Of a stretch of DNA of 64,000 nucleotides, positions 49,597-58,142 are shown piece after piece. Location: contig MCGE01000037.1 of NCBI GenBank assembly GCA_002105175.1, forward strand, positions 97,001 to 161,000. Direction: 5' to 3'. The stretch's first letter is position 1. Each line of letters starts with the position of its first letter. This DNA is from Absidia repens. Taxonomy: Eukaryota > Mucoromycota > Mucoromycetes > Mucorales > Cunninghamellaceae. A model generated the notes under the pieces. It ran no database searches. It saw only the letters and a list, made by a program, of their open reading frames with translations, and was not told the origin of the DNA. A program made the translations under genes and the position numbers.

Positions 49597-49983
49597 TTAC
49601 TTGTGTCCGCGACACAAGTAACTTCCCCAACTTATTCTTTTCAGATTAGTATAGGCATTCTAGTATTTAGTATTTCCATTTTGACAATCTGGAATAAAAA
49701 AAACTTTCTTGTTTCTCTTATTTTTTATTTTTTTACTTGCTTTACACTTGTTGGTATTTCTCTCTTTCTTCTTTGTTATTCCTTATCTATTCACTCTTTG
49801 ATACGGAATACTGGCTTTTATTGATAGAATATTTACTAGACCGAACATCAGAAAAGTAAAGAATCCAGTGCTATGTATAGAAAAAGGATCTTCCATACAT
49901 CAGCTATTAATAAAAGCAAATTCCATACTTCTCATGGACTTGAGTGTGAAAAGTAGTGTATGTGCGGCATTAACGGTATTCAA
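49278..49983. other. Spacer upstream of tRNA-Arg copy 1
   Basis: About 700 bp between the tRNA gene and the duplicated microORF unit. It holds a 33-nt T-run (about 49,564-49,593), flanked by C/T-rich sequence. Frames through it are Phe/Leu-rich artefacts. Confidence 0.4.
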
Positions 49984-50093
49984 ATACCGCTTTGCCGTCT
50001 ATTGGCTAGATTATTCCTGCTCCCCTTTTTTTTTTTTTTTTTCTCTTCTTATTTTCGCATCTCTTTTTATTGTTCCCATTCCCCTCCTTTTTA

Positions 50094-50125
<32 letters not shown>

Positions 50126-50535
50126 TCTTCCTCTTAGCTATCTGTCCCTTACTTTTGTTACTTCATGTCGTTATCTCCGCAACCTATTACGTACACTCTT
50201 GCCAATGACAACGACATTCACAATCTCTTCGTTTACATTCATTCCCCTATTTTATTGTAGTGTTATCCAGATCGCACTTAGTCTACCTTCTTTCTCCATA
50301 TTGTAGTAGTTAGTCAGATCGTCATTAGTTTAGTCTCTTTAGAATAGTGTAGCTTGATCCACGTTTGTGTGTGTTTATGTGTGGAAGTAGAATGAGCATA
50401 AATATTTGGAACGATTCTTTCTAATAAAAACTGATATCTTTTTACTTCTCTCTAATTCACGTTTTGAACTTCTCCTTTAATTTTCCCCATTTTATTACTT
50501 TATCAGGTGTGTATTTTGGTTTGCGAGTGATTCGA
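49984..50535 (+). repeat. Duplicated microORF unit, copy 1
   Basis: Aligns with about 57,203-57,795 from TATTGGCTAGATTATTCCTG through a poly(T) leader, a 31-codon ORF, a 3' segment containing GTAGTAGTTAGTCAGATCGT and TTTAGAATAGTGTAGCTTGA, an AATAAAAACTGATATC signal, and ends at TTTATCAGGTGTGTATTTTG plus about 20 bp. Identity outside the ORF is roughly 85-95%. Confidence 0.85.
50165..50260 (+). CDS. Candidate microprotein, 31 aa (copy 1 of 2)
   Basis: ATG-to-TAG frame of 31 codons starting MSLSPQPITYTLANDN and ending YIHSPILL. The second copy at 57,427-57,522 encodes the identical protein. The four nucleotide differences (Ser, Pro, Asn and His codons) are all third-position silent transitions, whereas the 38 bp before the ATG show about six changes and the 46 bp after the stop about seven. 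A poly(T) leader precedes it and AATAAA follows about 165 bp downstream, so the unit could be a tiny gene. I recognise no family; no signal peptide or membrane span is evident. It might alternatively be one exon or a relic within a mobile unit. Confidence 0.45.
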   Translation: MSLSPQPITYTLANDNDIHNLFVYIHSPILL

Positions 50536-51520
50536 TCAAAAGGTGACCAGACAATTGGCTATCTTTCCATACTTTACACTCTAGCCTCCGGCCCTGGTTT
50601 TATTGCTTTTTTTTTTTTTTTCTTCTCCCATTATTTTATTTAGTTTCATTCGTAGTCATGCACCATCACCACCATTAATAATTATTTACAATCGCAAATA
50701 GTATTACATTCTTTCAGTAGTTTACTCTTTTAGTTTGAAACACTGTTACCATCGTTTGCGTAGTACTTTCCCTCATTAGTTTACCTTCCCTCCTTATATA
50801 GATATTTTTTATCAATACTCTACAATAAGAACTTGGCCTTTTGCAAAAAATACACTTGTCCCCAATTCCTCCTCAACAATTTTTATTTATCAGTGGATAA
50901 GGATTCCTCGCCCCTATTAAATGGTAAACACATGAATTGTCGCGCATAACTAATTTTAGAAAGCTGGACTTTTCTTTAAACACGCCGTCTAAATGGTCAT
51001 TACTTATAACTAGAACATCCATATTGATATCATTGTCAAAAATTCAATATTCAAAAATAGTTTGATTGAAGACCATTTGCTTTAAATTGTAGTTGTTGTA
51101 TTTTCGAAATAAAATAAACTTGGTATCAAGTATTGTGAAACTTTTGGATGATTCTTTATTTCTATTCAAATGTATTGTCTTATTTATACCAATGTGTTGG
51201 TATGTGTGTATTGTGGAATGATCGCATGTGCATAACTAATGATATAGGAATAAGGTATAGATAAATATATATATAAAGATGAATGGATAGATGGATGATA
51301 TGTGCATGTATATGTTGGTATATAACAATAGTATTTGTGATACGACCTCTAGCTTGTTTTATTTTATATTTTTCACCTCTGATTTTATTATACTCAGAGC
51401 CCCGACAACCTTTGTCTGGGTTACTGCTTCCACATAGACGGTATTATTAAATCATAAATGAAGCACCTCCTACGTTATTTTCCCACATTATTAGAAAACA
51501 TACAAATGTCAACCTCTTTT
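50536..51520. other. AT-rich spacer
   Basis: About 1 kb with a T-run at about 50,608-50,622, AATAAAATAAACTTGG at about 51,108 and short simple-sequence patches (TATG/TATA near 51,260-51,320). No gene or repeat match seen. Confidence 0.45.
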
Positions 51521-51526
51521 ATATAA

Positions 51527-52376
51527 AATAAACGCTCTGGCGCTCCGCTGGAGCTTTTGGAAACCTTTCCATTTATTGGGCGTCAGAGTTTTTTTTTTTT
51601 TTATTAAAGTGTGGGTTTTGATGGGAAGGGATTAAAGCCTCCGCAATTTCGCACTTTGGTGGGCTGCGCCTTGGGGCCCAACCGCCGTGCTCAGCGCATC
51701 GTCAATGGATACTTTTTTTTTTGGTGTGTGGTGAAAAATAAGAACATTCGCACTCCGCCTTCCATGGATTTAATTTTTATCTTGGCCCTCTTTTTTTCTT
51801 CTTCTTTCTTTCTTTTCTTTTTTTTATAGAACTTTAATTTCAACTGTGGATTTAGTGATCTAGGATTAGTGGTTAGAACTTGAATCAGGGGCCTTTTGAA
51901 AAGTGCAATGTAAACATCATGGGGAAAGCCTTCCATTTTGGAGTCGTGATCTTTGACCGTCATCAAATTAGCGATCATGTTAGAATAGTGTCATTAGCTC
52001 AGCTTAGCGTCAGTTGTCATAGTTTTTATTGCATCTATATCAGAATTAAACATGTCTTGTCTTTTTATTATTATTCTCTTTTATGCCTTCCATTGTTTTG
52101 CTGAATGGGCATGGCATATGTGCGTGGAAAAACAGAACTGGTGTGTGTGGGGGGGGGTTATGCGTAGAAAAAAAACCGCATGTGATTGTGTGACAAAATA
52201 AGGTAGTGGATCGAAATAAGAAGACAGCAAGACGATATGTTGTAGGGATACCGATTTTATTGACGACAAACTAAAACAACAAACTAAATCTAAAGACTAT
52301 ATTCTACGAACTACAAACTAACATACTACAACAGCTCAGAAAAAGAGCGGAAACTTCAAAAAAAAAAAAAAAAAAC
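51527..52376 (+). repeat. Composite repeat unit E: hairpin, GC-rich module, R1-like body, A-tail
   Basis: Order: AATAAAC plus a hairpin (51,534-51,554), a GC-rich module with GGTGGGC and TTGGGGCCCAACC (about 51,600-51,715), an R1-like body with GGATTAGTGGTTAGAACTTG, CATTTTGGAGTCGTGATCTT and ATTAGCTCAGCTTAGCGT, then CATATGTGCGTGGAAAAACA, GGGATACCGATTTTATTGAC and a terminal run of 18 A (52,358-52,375). A near copy with the same order lies at 52,999-53,964. The terminal A-run suggests retroposition, but no reverse transcriptase or target-site duplication was seen. Confidence 0.8.
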
Positions 52377-52377
52377 A

Positions 52378-52700
52378 TCATGGGAAAATTTTTCATTTTG
52401 GAGGTAGATTTGGGAACGCCAGTAGATTAGCAATCATTAGTTTAGTAATAATTTGTCATCGTTTGTATCTACGTCTGAATAAATATGCTCTTTTTTTTAT
52501 ATTTAGTTTCTCTGTTGTACGTTTACATGATGAGCTTCATCGAATGTCTATTACATATGCATAGAAAAAAAAAAGTGTGTCTATATATATATATGAAAAA
52601 GGAACGGATTGGGTATTATGGAGACTTATTCTACCGAGTCTATAAGTTTGTGCGTAGAAAAGAAAACAGGGATGTGTTTGTGTGAAAAAAACAGCTATTA
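52378..52700 (+). repeat. R1-like fragment E' adjoining unit E
   Basis: Starts with CATGGGAAAATTTTTCATTT directly after the A-tail of unit E. It contains ATTAGCAATCATTAGTTTAG, TCTGAATAAATATGC and a T-run, then a CATCGAATGTCTATTACATA block and TGCGTAGAAAAG. It is a second, shorter member of the family placed in tandem. Confidence 0.6.
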
Positions 52701-52789
52701 CAGTGCATTTTGTTATGGTGGGGTATATTGAAGAGCAAAGTTGAGAATAGTATTAGTTATGTAGCTACTGGGTGGCAGTGGGTTTCTGA

Positions 52790-52915
52790 AGTGTGGGTTT
52801 TGATGGGGTAGGCTGGAAGACTCCGTGATTTGGCATTATGGGTGGGTAGCGATTGAGAAAAAAGGACGGACAGCTCCTACGGTGGGCAGGGCGTCAGCGG
52901 TGGGTCAGAAAAAAA
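52790..52915 (+). repeat. Degenerate GC-rich module
   Basis: Reads AAGTGTGGGTTTTGATGGGG, GACTCCGTGATTTGGC, GGGTGGGTAGCG and CGGTGGGCAGGGCGTCAGCG, a decayed form of the module in units E and F. It sits about 80 bp upstream of unit F. Confidence 0.5.
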
Positions 52916-52998
52916 AAAGTTGGAGGGCCCAAAGAGCAAAATTAAAGTTACTATAGCTGAGTTTTCTTACGATCCATTTTCTTTTTCATATATAATAA

Positions 52999-53964
52999 TA
53001 AACGCTCTGGCGCTCCGCTGGAGCTTTTGGAAATCTTTCGATTTACTGGGTGTCACAGTTTTTTATTAAAGTGTGGGTTTCGATGGGATAGGATTGAAGC
53101 CTCCGCCATTTCGCACTTTGGTGGGCGGCCCCTTGGGGCCCAACCGTCGTGCTCAGCGCGCCGTCAATGGGTTTTTTATGTGTGCTAAAAAAAAAAATAG
53201 GGAAGGGATTAGAGCCTCTGCCATTTCGCACTTTGGTGGGCAGCCCCTTGGGGCCCAACCGTCGTGCTCAGCGCATCGTCAATGGGTACTTTTTTTTTGT
53301 GTGTGGTGAAAAATAGAGGGTCGAAAAAGAGGACGACAGAACCATTCGCACTCCGCCTCTCATGGATTTAAATTTTCTAGGCCCTCTTTTTTTTCCTCTT
53401 TCTTTCTTTTTTTTTTTTTTTTAACATCAACTTTAACTGTGGATTTAGTGATCTTGGATTAGTGGTTAGAACTTGAATCAGGGGCCTTTCGAAAAGTGCA
53501 ATACAAACATCATGGGGAAACCCTTCCATTTTGGAGTCGTGATCTTTGACCGTCAACAAATTAGCATTCATTTCAGAATAGTGTCATTAGCTCAGCTTAG
53601 CGTTAGTTGTCATAGTTTATATTGCATTTATATCAAAATTAAACATGTCTTGTATTTTCACCATTATTCTCTTTTATGCCTTTCATTGTTTCGCTGAATG
53701 GGCATGGCATATGTGCGTGGAAAAACAGAACAGGTGTGTGTGGTGGGGTTTATGCGTAGAAAAAAAACCGCATGTGAATGTGTGAAAAAAATAAGGTAGT
53801 GGATCAAAATAAGAGGACAGCATGACGATATGTTGTAGGGATACCGATTTTATTGACGACAAACAAAAACAACAAACTAAATCTAAAGGCTACAATCTAC
53901 GAACTACAAACTAACATACTACAACAGCTCAGAAAAAGAGCGGAAACTTCAAAAAAAAAAAAAA
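52999..53964 (+). repeat. Composite repeat unit F (hairpin, doubled GC-rich module, R1-like body, A-tail)
   Basis: A direct repeat of unit E about 1.47 kb away and highly similar along its length. The hairpin is at 53,004-53,024. The GC-rich module occurs twice in tandem (about 53,070-53,170 and 53,195-53,290), which accounts for its extra length. It ends with GAAACTTC and an A-run (53,951-53,964). The two 74-codon frames found at equivalent positions in E and F differ mostly by amino-acid-changing substitutions, so they are not under protein constraint. Confidence 0.8.
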
Positions 53965-53979
53965 GAAAAACTGAGCTTA

Positions 53980-54415
53980 CTATAAAGTGATCACTTGCGA
54001 ATATACTATATTTTTTAGGAAATGGCGTGGCGCATCGTTTTCGATGGGGATAGCAACTTTCAAATGCAGAGGGTTGGTGACGCGGGATAATGCAGCATAG
54101 AGCTGACCATGAGAAAAAACAGGATCCTTGAGATATACACCAATATAGTCTAAAGTCTGACCTTGTGACTTATGAATGGTCATCGCAAAGGCTGGCTTTA
54201 CCAGAAGTTGAGTTCGACGAAGTTTGAAGGGATAATCTCCATCATTTGTGCAAGTGTGGATCCTTGGTATCATATATTCCAAACTGTTGTCGTCTTATCG
54301 TTTTACCGTGATTGCTCGTTGATATAGGGAGACTACATATACCTTCGTACCATTGCATAGACCATTTTCAGGGTCCAGGTTTCGTAGAACGATAAGTGGC
54401 ATGCCAACTTTGCTG
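53980..54415 (-). pseudogene. PIF1-like helicase C-terminal relic (Helitron-type, inferred)
   Basis: On the minus strand the frame reads GMPLIVLRNLDPENGLCNGT, then after one in-frame TAA (54,295-54,297 region: ...TVKR stop DDNSLEYMIPRIH) continues in the same frame through YPFKLRRTQLLVKPAFAMTI, HKSQGQTLDYIGVYLKD, PVFSHGQLYAALSRVT to a stop at 53,980. These are the last conserved helicase motifs of PIF1-type proteins, such as those carried by Helitron transposons. Everything upstream of the GMPLI block is missing: the sequence switches to the GC-rich repeat module (AAATGGCGGAG). With the nonsense codon this is a 5'-truncated pseudogene. Origin from a Helitron rather than a cellular PIF1 is inference. 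Confidence 0.8.
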
Positions 54416-54456
54416 CCCACCATAGTACGAAATGGCGGAGACCCTAATCCCTTCCC

Positions 54457-54498
<42 letters not shown>

Positions 54499-54529
54499 TA
54501 GCATGCAAAAAAAAAAAACTATTGACGAC

Positions 54530-54697
54530 ATGCTGAGGACGACGGTCGGGCCCCAAGGGGCTGCCCACCAAAGTGCGAATGGCGGAGGCTTTAATCCTAT
54601 TCCATCAAAACTCACACTTTAATAAAAAAAAAAAAAACTGTACACCCAATAAATCGAAAGGTTTTCAAAAGCTCCAGCGGAGCGCCAGAGCGTTTAT
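54530..54697 (-). repeat. Inverted partner of the hairpin plus GC-rich module
   Basis: The reverse complement of this segment repeats the start of units E and F: AATAAAC, hairpin (54,671-54,691), CCTTTCGATTTATTGGGTGT, TATTAAAGTGTGAGTTTTGA, TAAAGCCTCCGCCATTCGCA, GGGCAGCCCCTTGGGGCCCG. Together with the start of unit F it forms an inverted pair around the helicase relic. A 33-nt T-run (about 54,461-54,497) separates it from the relic. Confidence 0.8.
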
Positions 54698-54704
54698 TCA
54701 GATG

Positions 54705-54905
54705 TAATAGAAACTATGGACAAACTAATACTAAACTAAGCTAATGATGACTCCAAAAAGCCAACTAATGGAGGTTCAAAATCGTTGATCCAAAATGAAA
54801 GGGTTTCCCCATGCATCTTGTAAGCTCTGAGCTGAAACCCCTTCTAAAGTAGTCCTGAAACTAATCTAAGATTACCATAACCTCAAAGAAGTTAAAATGG
54901 TGAAA
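54705..54905 (-). repeat. Dispersed repeat R1, copy D (inverted, joined to the hairpin module)
   Basis: The reverse complement carries TAGAAGGGGTTTCAGCTCAG, AAGATGCATGGGGAAACCCT, TTCATTTTGGATC, CCATTAGTTGGCTTTTTGGA and TTAGCTTAGTTTAGTATTAG, then TCTGAATAAACGCTCTGG. So the R1 body passes directly into the hairpin at the AATAAA position where other copies continue ATATGTCTC. Confidence 0.8.
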
Positions 54906-55189
54906 ATAAAAAGGAAATAGAAAGAGTGACGAGAAAAATAAAAAAAATCGGAGTAAATAAAACTTCACATGTGCTGGATTTGAAATGTTATGTTTTTTTT
55001 ACAGCGACATCATGCAAAATAGACAAGTCGACTGCTTATTTCGCCTGCTTCATATAATTGCTCCTCCTGTGTGGCAAATTTTGATATTTAAAAGGAATAA
55101 CAAATGTGTGTGTGTGTCGTATCCCTGGTTCCTGACAAAGCAAATGTATATGAAACCGTCTATACCTCAATCATTAATGCATTCAAGTC

Positions 55190-55630
55190 TACTGTGTGTT
55201 ATACATTATATTTTTTTTGAACCAACAAAGCTCAATACTTTTTCTTTTTATTTTAGTCTTACAAGTTTAATTTTTATAACTTTCTCTACAGTTGGACTTC
55301 ATCTACAAAAGTTCTGGTGCTCACTACTTATTATCAAATACATATTTGGTGCTCTCTATATTTTCAAGACTACAGTTTGGGTAAACAAAGAAATTAACTT
55401 CAAATTCCGATTCAGGGGAAAATATTTTTTGATCCTCACTACAAATCCGTTCAAATAAAAACAAGAATACACTTATACACTATACATCTGGTATAAAATA
55501 TAACTGAAGCTTTAATAAAAAGGTTGAATCATCACCGTTACTGCCTATATCAAACTCGAAAATAGCCGTAACGATCCTATCCAACAAAAAAGAATATAAA
55601 AACCTACAAAACACTACTCTGTTACAAGTG
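55190..55630 (+). repeat. Local direct duplication, copy 1
   Basis: Shares with 56,094-56,411 the blocks TACTGTGTGTTATACA, GAACCAACAAAG, CTTTCTCTACAGTTGGACTT, ACAAAAGTTCTGGTGCTCAC, and at the end CCTATCCAAC, ATATAAAAACCTACAAAA and CACTACTCTGTTACAAG. It is about 120 bp longer than copy 2 because of an internal insertion. Confidence 0.75.
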
Positions 55631-56093
55631 TCGAGGATCGGGCTGAGTCCGAATCCGACAACAACATCAACAACAACAACACATCAACAACAACAACAAC
55701 ATCATCAACGACACCGCCAGCATCATTGCTGCGGACATTTTCAATGTCAACCAGTTGATCAGCTGGGGTCTCACAGATGTGTAGTCCCCCATAAATATAA
55801 AAAATGAAATACCGCCATCAATGTAAACAAAAACAATGCAAAATTCATATATAGACAAAAAACCACAAAAACAGAACCCTTATATTTATCAACATTTATT
55901 TAGTATATATATCGCAACTTTTTATTATCATCCTTTTCTTTTCTTTTCTCTTTAGTTTTTTTATCAGTTTTCTCAATTAACAAATAAAACTTAGTACAAA
56001 GGTTATTATACCACCAAATTATCTACTGTTTCTATTGGATTATAGAAACCCTTTTTTATTTTTTGACTACAAGTCCTCTTTTTATTTTATTTT

Positions 56094-56411
56094 TACTGTG
56101 TGTTATACACTTATTTTTATTGAACCAACAAAGGTCAATACTTTTCTTTTTTTTATTTTATTTTACTTTTCCAAGTTTATTTTTTATAAACTTTCTCTAC
56201 AGTTGGACTTTATCTACAAAAGTTCTGGTGCTCACTACTCTCAATTCTATTTTTGTCCGAATCAGGAACAAGATATTTCAAATTCCGCCTAAGGAACAAA
56301 TTTATTTTCAAGCTCTAAACAAGCAAAAGCTATACTAAAGGATAGCTCAAGACATCCTATCCAACCCAAAAAAAATATAAAAACCTACAAAAACACTACT
56401 CTGTTACAAGC
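56094..56411 (+). repeat. Local direct duplication, copy 2
   Basis: Partner of 55,190-55,630, in the same orientation about 0.9 kb away; it ends 81 bp before the second tRNA-Arg gene. Confidence 0.75.
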
Positions 56412-56491
56412 TTCACACCCATTTTAGCCGTAACAGTCCTAACAAGCGTTTAAACACCGCAAAAAGATGTCTTTGAGCAAAAGTAAGAGAT

Positions 56492-56564
56492 GAGACTACC
56501 AGGGGTCGAACCTGGAATCTCCTGATTCGTAGTCAGACGCCTTGTCCAATTGGGCCATAGTCCC
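56492..56564 (-). tRNA. tRNA-Arg(ACG), second copy
   Basis: Identical over all 73 nt to the gene at 49,205-49,277: same acceptor stem, ACG anticodon in loop CTACGAA, and TTCGA B box; no intron. The flank on the tRNA 3' side is conserved for about 45 bp (GTTTAAAC, CCGCAAAA, GAGATGAGAC). Confidence 0.95.
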
Positions 56565-57202
56565 TCTTATAGATTTTCAGTTTTGAGGTGATAGAAATAG
56601 TAAAATTAAAGGTGTTTTTCCAAATTAGGAAATAAGTCCAATACTTTGGCTTACAGTAGTTTAGTAAAGTTTGTAGGGATAGTTACAGGTAGATTTAGAT
56701 ATAGAATATAAGTTATATGTTTATTGAAGAATAAAATATTATGATATTTATACTATTTCTACTTTACCGTTATTTCAAATGGGAAACAAATATGAATAAA
56801 GGGCACTGATGAAATATATAAACTGTGCTATAAAAGCTATACAAAAGGGAAGTGAAACTACAATATGTATGCTATTGGTGTTGTCGCTGCCATTTGGGAA
56901 CCAACGAAGAGTGTCTCTTTTTACGGTGCTTGGTTCCAGCCGAAATCAACAATGGTACACCACGGCTATCCAGGGCAGTTTCACTAACGAAGCCGACAGG
57001 TTTTGAAAGTGACAAGTAATACATATTCCTCGTTAGTCACCAGTATCCTACTACCACCCTCTATCTTTTCGCTCTTCAGAAACACCTCCATTTTAAATAT
57101 AATTTTAATTTATTGGCCACCGCTCTTTTTGACGTGAGTCCAAGCCTTTATTCAATAAACGACACATTACAAAAAAAAAAAAAAAAAAGTTAGTACTATT
57201 AA
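56565..57202. other. Spacer upstream of tRNA-Arg copy 2
   Basis: About 640 bp separating the tRNA from the second microORF unit, close to the 700 bp seen at copy 1, but the sequences themselves do not align convincingly. An 18-nt A-run lies at about 57,171-57,188. A 65-codon frame at 56,809 has no recognisable features. Confidence 0.4.
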
Positions 57203-57283
57203 AGCACCGCTTGACCGTATATTGGCCAGATCATTCCTGCTCCCCTTTTTATTTTATTCTCTTTTGATCATTTTCCCTTTCTT

Positions 57284-57321
<38 letters not shown>

Positions 57322-57795
57322 TTCTTCTTTTCTTTAATTTTTATTGTTCCCATTCCCCTCCCTTTTAATCATTTCTTCCTTTTTTTGACTTCCTCTTAAT
57401 TGTCTGTCCCTTACTTTTGCTGTTTCATGTCATTATCTCCACAACCTATTACGTACACTCTTGCCAACGACAACGACATTCACAATCTCTTCGTTTACAT
57501 TCACTCCCCTATTTTATTGTAGTGTTAGTCAGATTGCACTTGGTCTACCTCCTTGTCCCATATTGTAGTAGTTAGTCAGATCGTCATTAGTCTAGTCTCT
57601 TTAGAATAGTGTAGCTTGATCCATGTTTGTGTGTGTTTATGTGTGGATGTAGAATGAACATAAATAGTTGGAACAATTCTTTCTAATAAAAACCGATATC
57701 TTTTTACTTCTCTCTAAATTCACATTTTGGACTTCTCCTTTGATTTTCCCCATTTTATTACTTTATCAGGTGTGTATTTTGATTTGCGAGTGATT
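57203..57795 (+). repeat. Duplicated microORF unit, copy 2
   Basis: Same order as copy 1: ATTCCTGCTCCCCTTTTT, a poly(T) leader (about 57,289-57,315), ATTGTTCCCATTCCCCTCC, the 31-codon ORF, GTAGTAGTTAGTCAGATCGT, AATAAAAACCGATATC, TTTATCAGGTGTGTATTTTG. It ends in an A-run (about 57,801-57,814) that copy 1 lacks. Confidence 0.85.
57427..57522 (+). CDS. Candidate microprotein, 31 aa (copy 2 of 2)
   Basis: Encodes exactly the same 31 residues as 50,165-50,260, with four silent third-base differences (TCA/TCG, CCA/CCG, AAC/AAT, CAC/CAT). An A-rich tail beyond the unit and the AATAAA signal about 165 bp downstream fit a transcribed, possibly retroposed unit. No homologue known to me. Coding status is an inference from the substitution pattern. 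Confidence 0.45.
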   Translation: MSLSPQPITYTLANDNDIHNLFVYIHSPILL

Positions 57796-58142
57796 CAATT
57801 AAAAAAAAAAAAAAGCCCACCAATTCCCAACCAACGATATATAAAAACCAAAAAGTCCAAACAATAATTCGAAATAATACATAGTTTATTCAAAACAATA
57901 AAACAAAAACAACAAGCGCTATTCAGACAATACTAACTAAGCTATACTATACTAAGTATATACTAACGCCAAACATGTTACTTTGGTTCCAAGCAATTTC
58001 CGACCTGTTGGTAAAAATGTGGTGTAAGGGATGGTGATTAAAAATGGGATTTATTATCACAAATACAGCATCGACTATGTATTCTATTAGAGGCGCATGA
58101 CCCCACTGTGCTACACCCTACATGTTCTCTTACAATGTCCAA
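57796..58142. other. Spacer and 3' UTR of the Zn2Cys6 gene
   Basis: About 350 bp of A-rich sequence after the microORF unit; TTTATTGTTTTGA in the minus sense near 57,895 may include the 3' end of the regulator transcript. No gene seen. Confidence 0.4.

Larger units (their letters stand above)
54906..56491. other. Spacer with a local direct duplication
   Basis: AT-rich region before the second tRNA gene. It holds a direct duplication (55,190-55,630 and 56,094-56,411), a CAA-rich stretch at 55,660-55,710, and a CGTTTAAACACCGC motif at 56,447-56,460, 32 bp from the tRNA gene. Long frames here are hydrophobic and AT-driven. No gene supported. Confidence 0.45.

Noticed and set aside
51880..53697. 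74-codon frames at the same place in repeat units E and F (51,880-52,104 and 53,473-53,697)
   Set aside because: Both are open, but most differences between the copies change amino acids, and other R1 copies have stops here. The conservation is DNA-level repeat similarity, not protein constraint.
51611..54615. Frames through the GC-rich module reading GLKPPxFRTLVG
   Set aside because: They recur because the DNA module recurs. Frame shifts and stops differ between copies, and no known domain matches.
54985..55458. 157-codon frame near the repeat island
   Set aside because: Overlaps the local duplication, whose second copy breaks the frame; AT-driven hydrophobic composition.
55640..55785. Short plus-strand frame ending FNVNQLISWGLTDV after CAA repeats
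   Set aside because: Looks protein-like for about 25 residues, but no start, no partner exon and the rest is simple repeat.
50101..57340. CRISPR-like arrays or bacterial operons
   Set aside because: Repeats are irregular in length and spacing; the genes are spliced eukaryotic genes, so neither applies.
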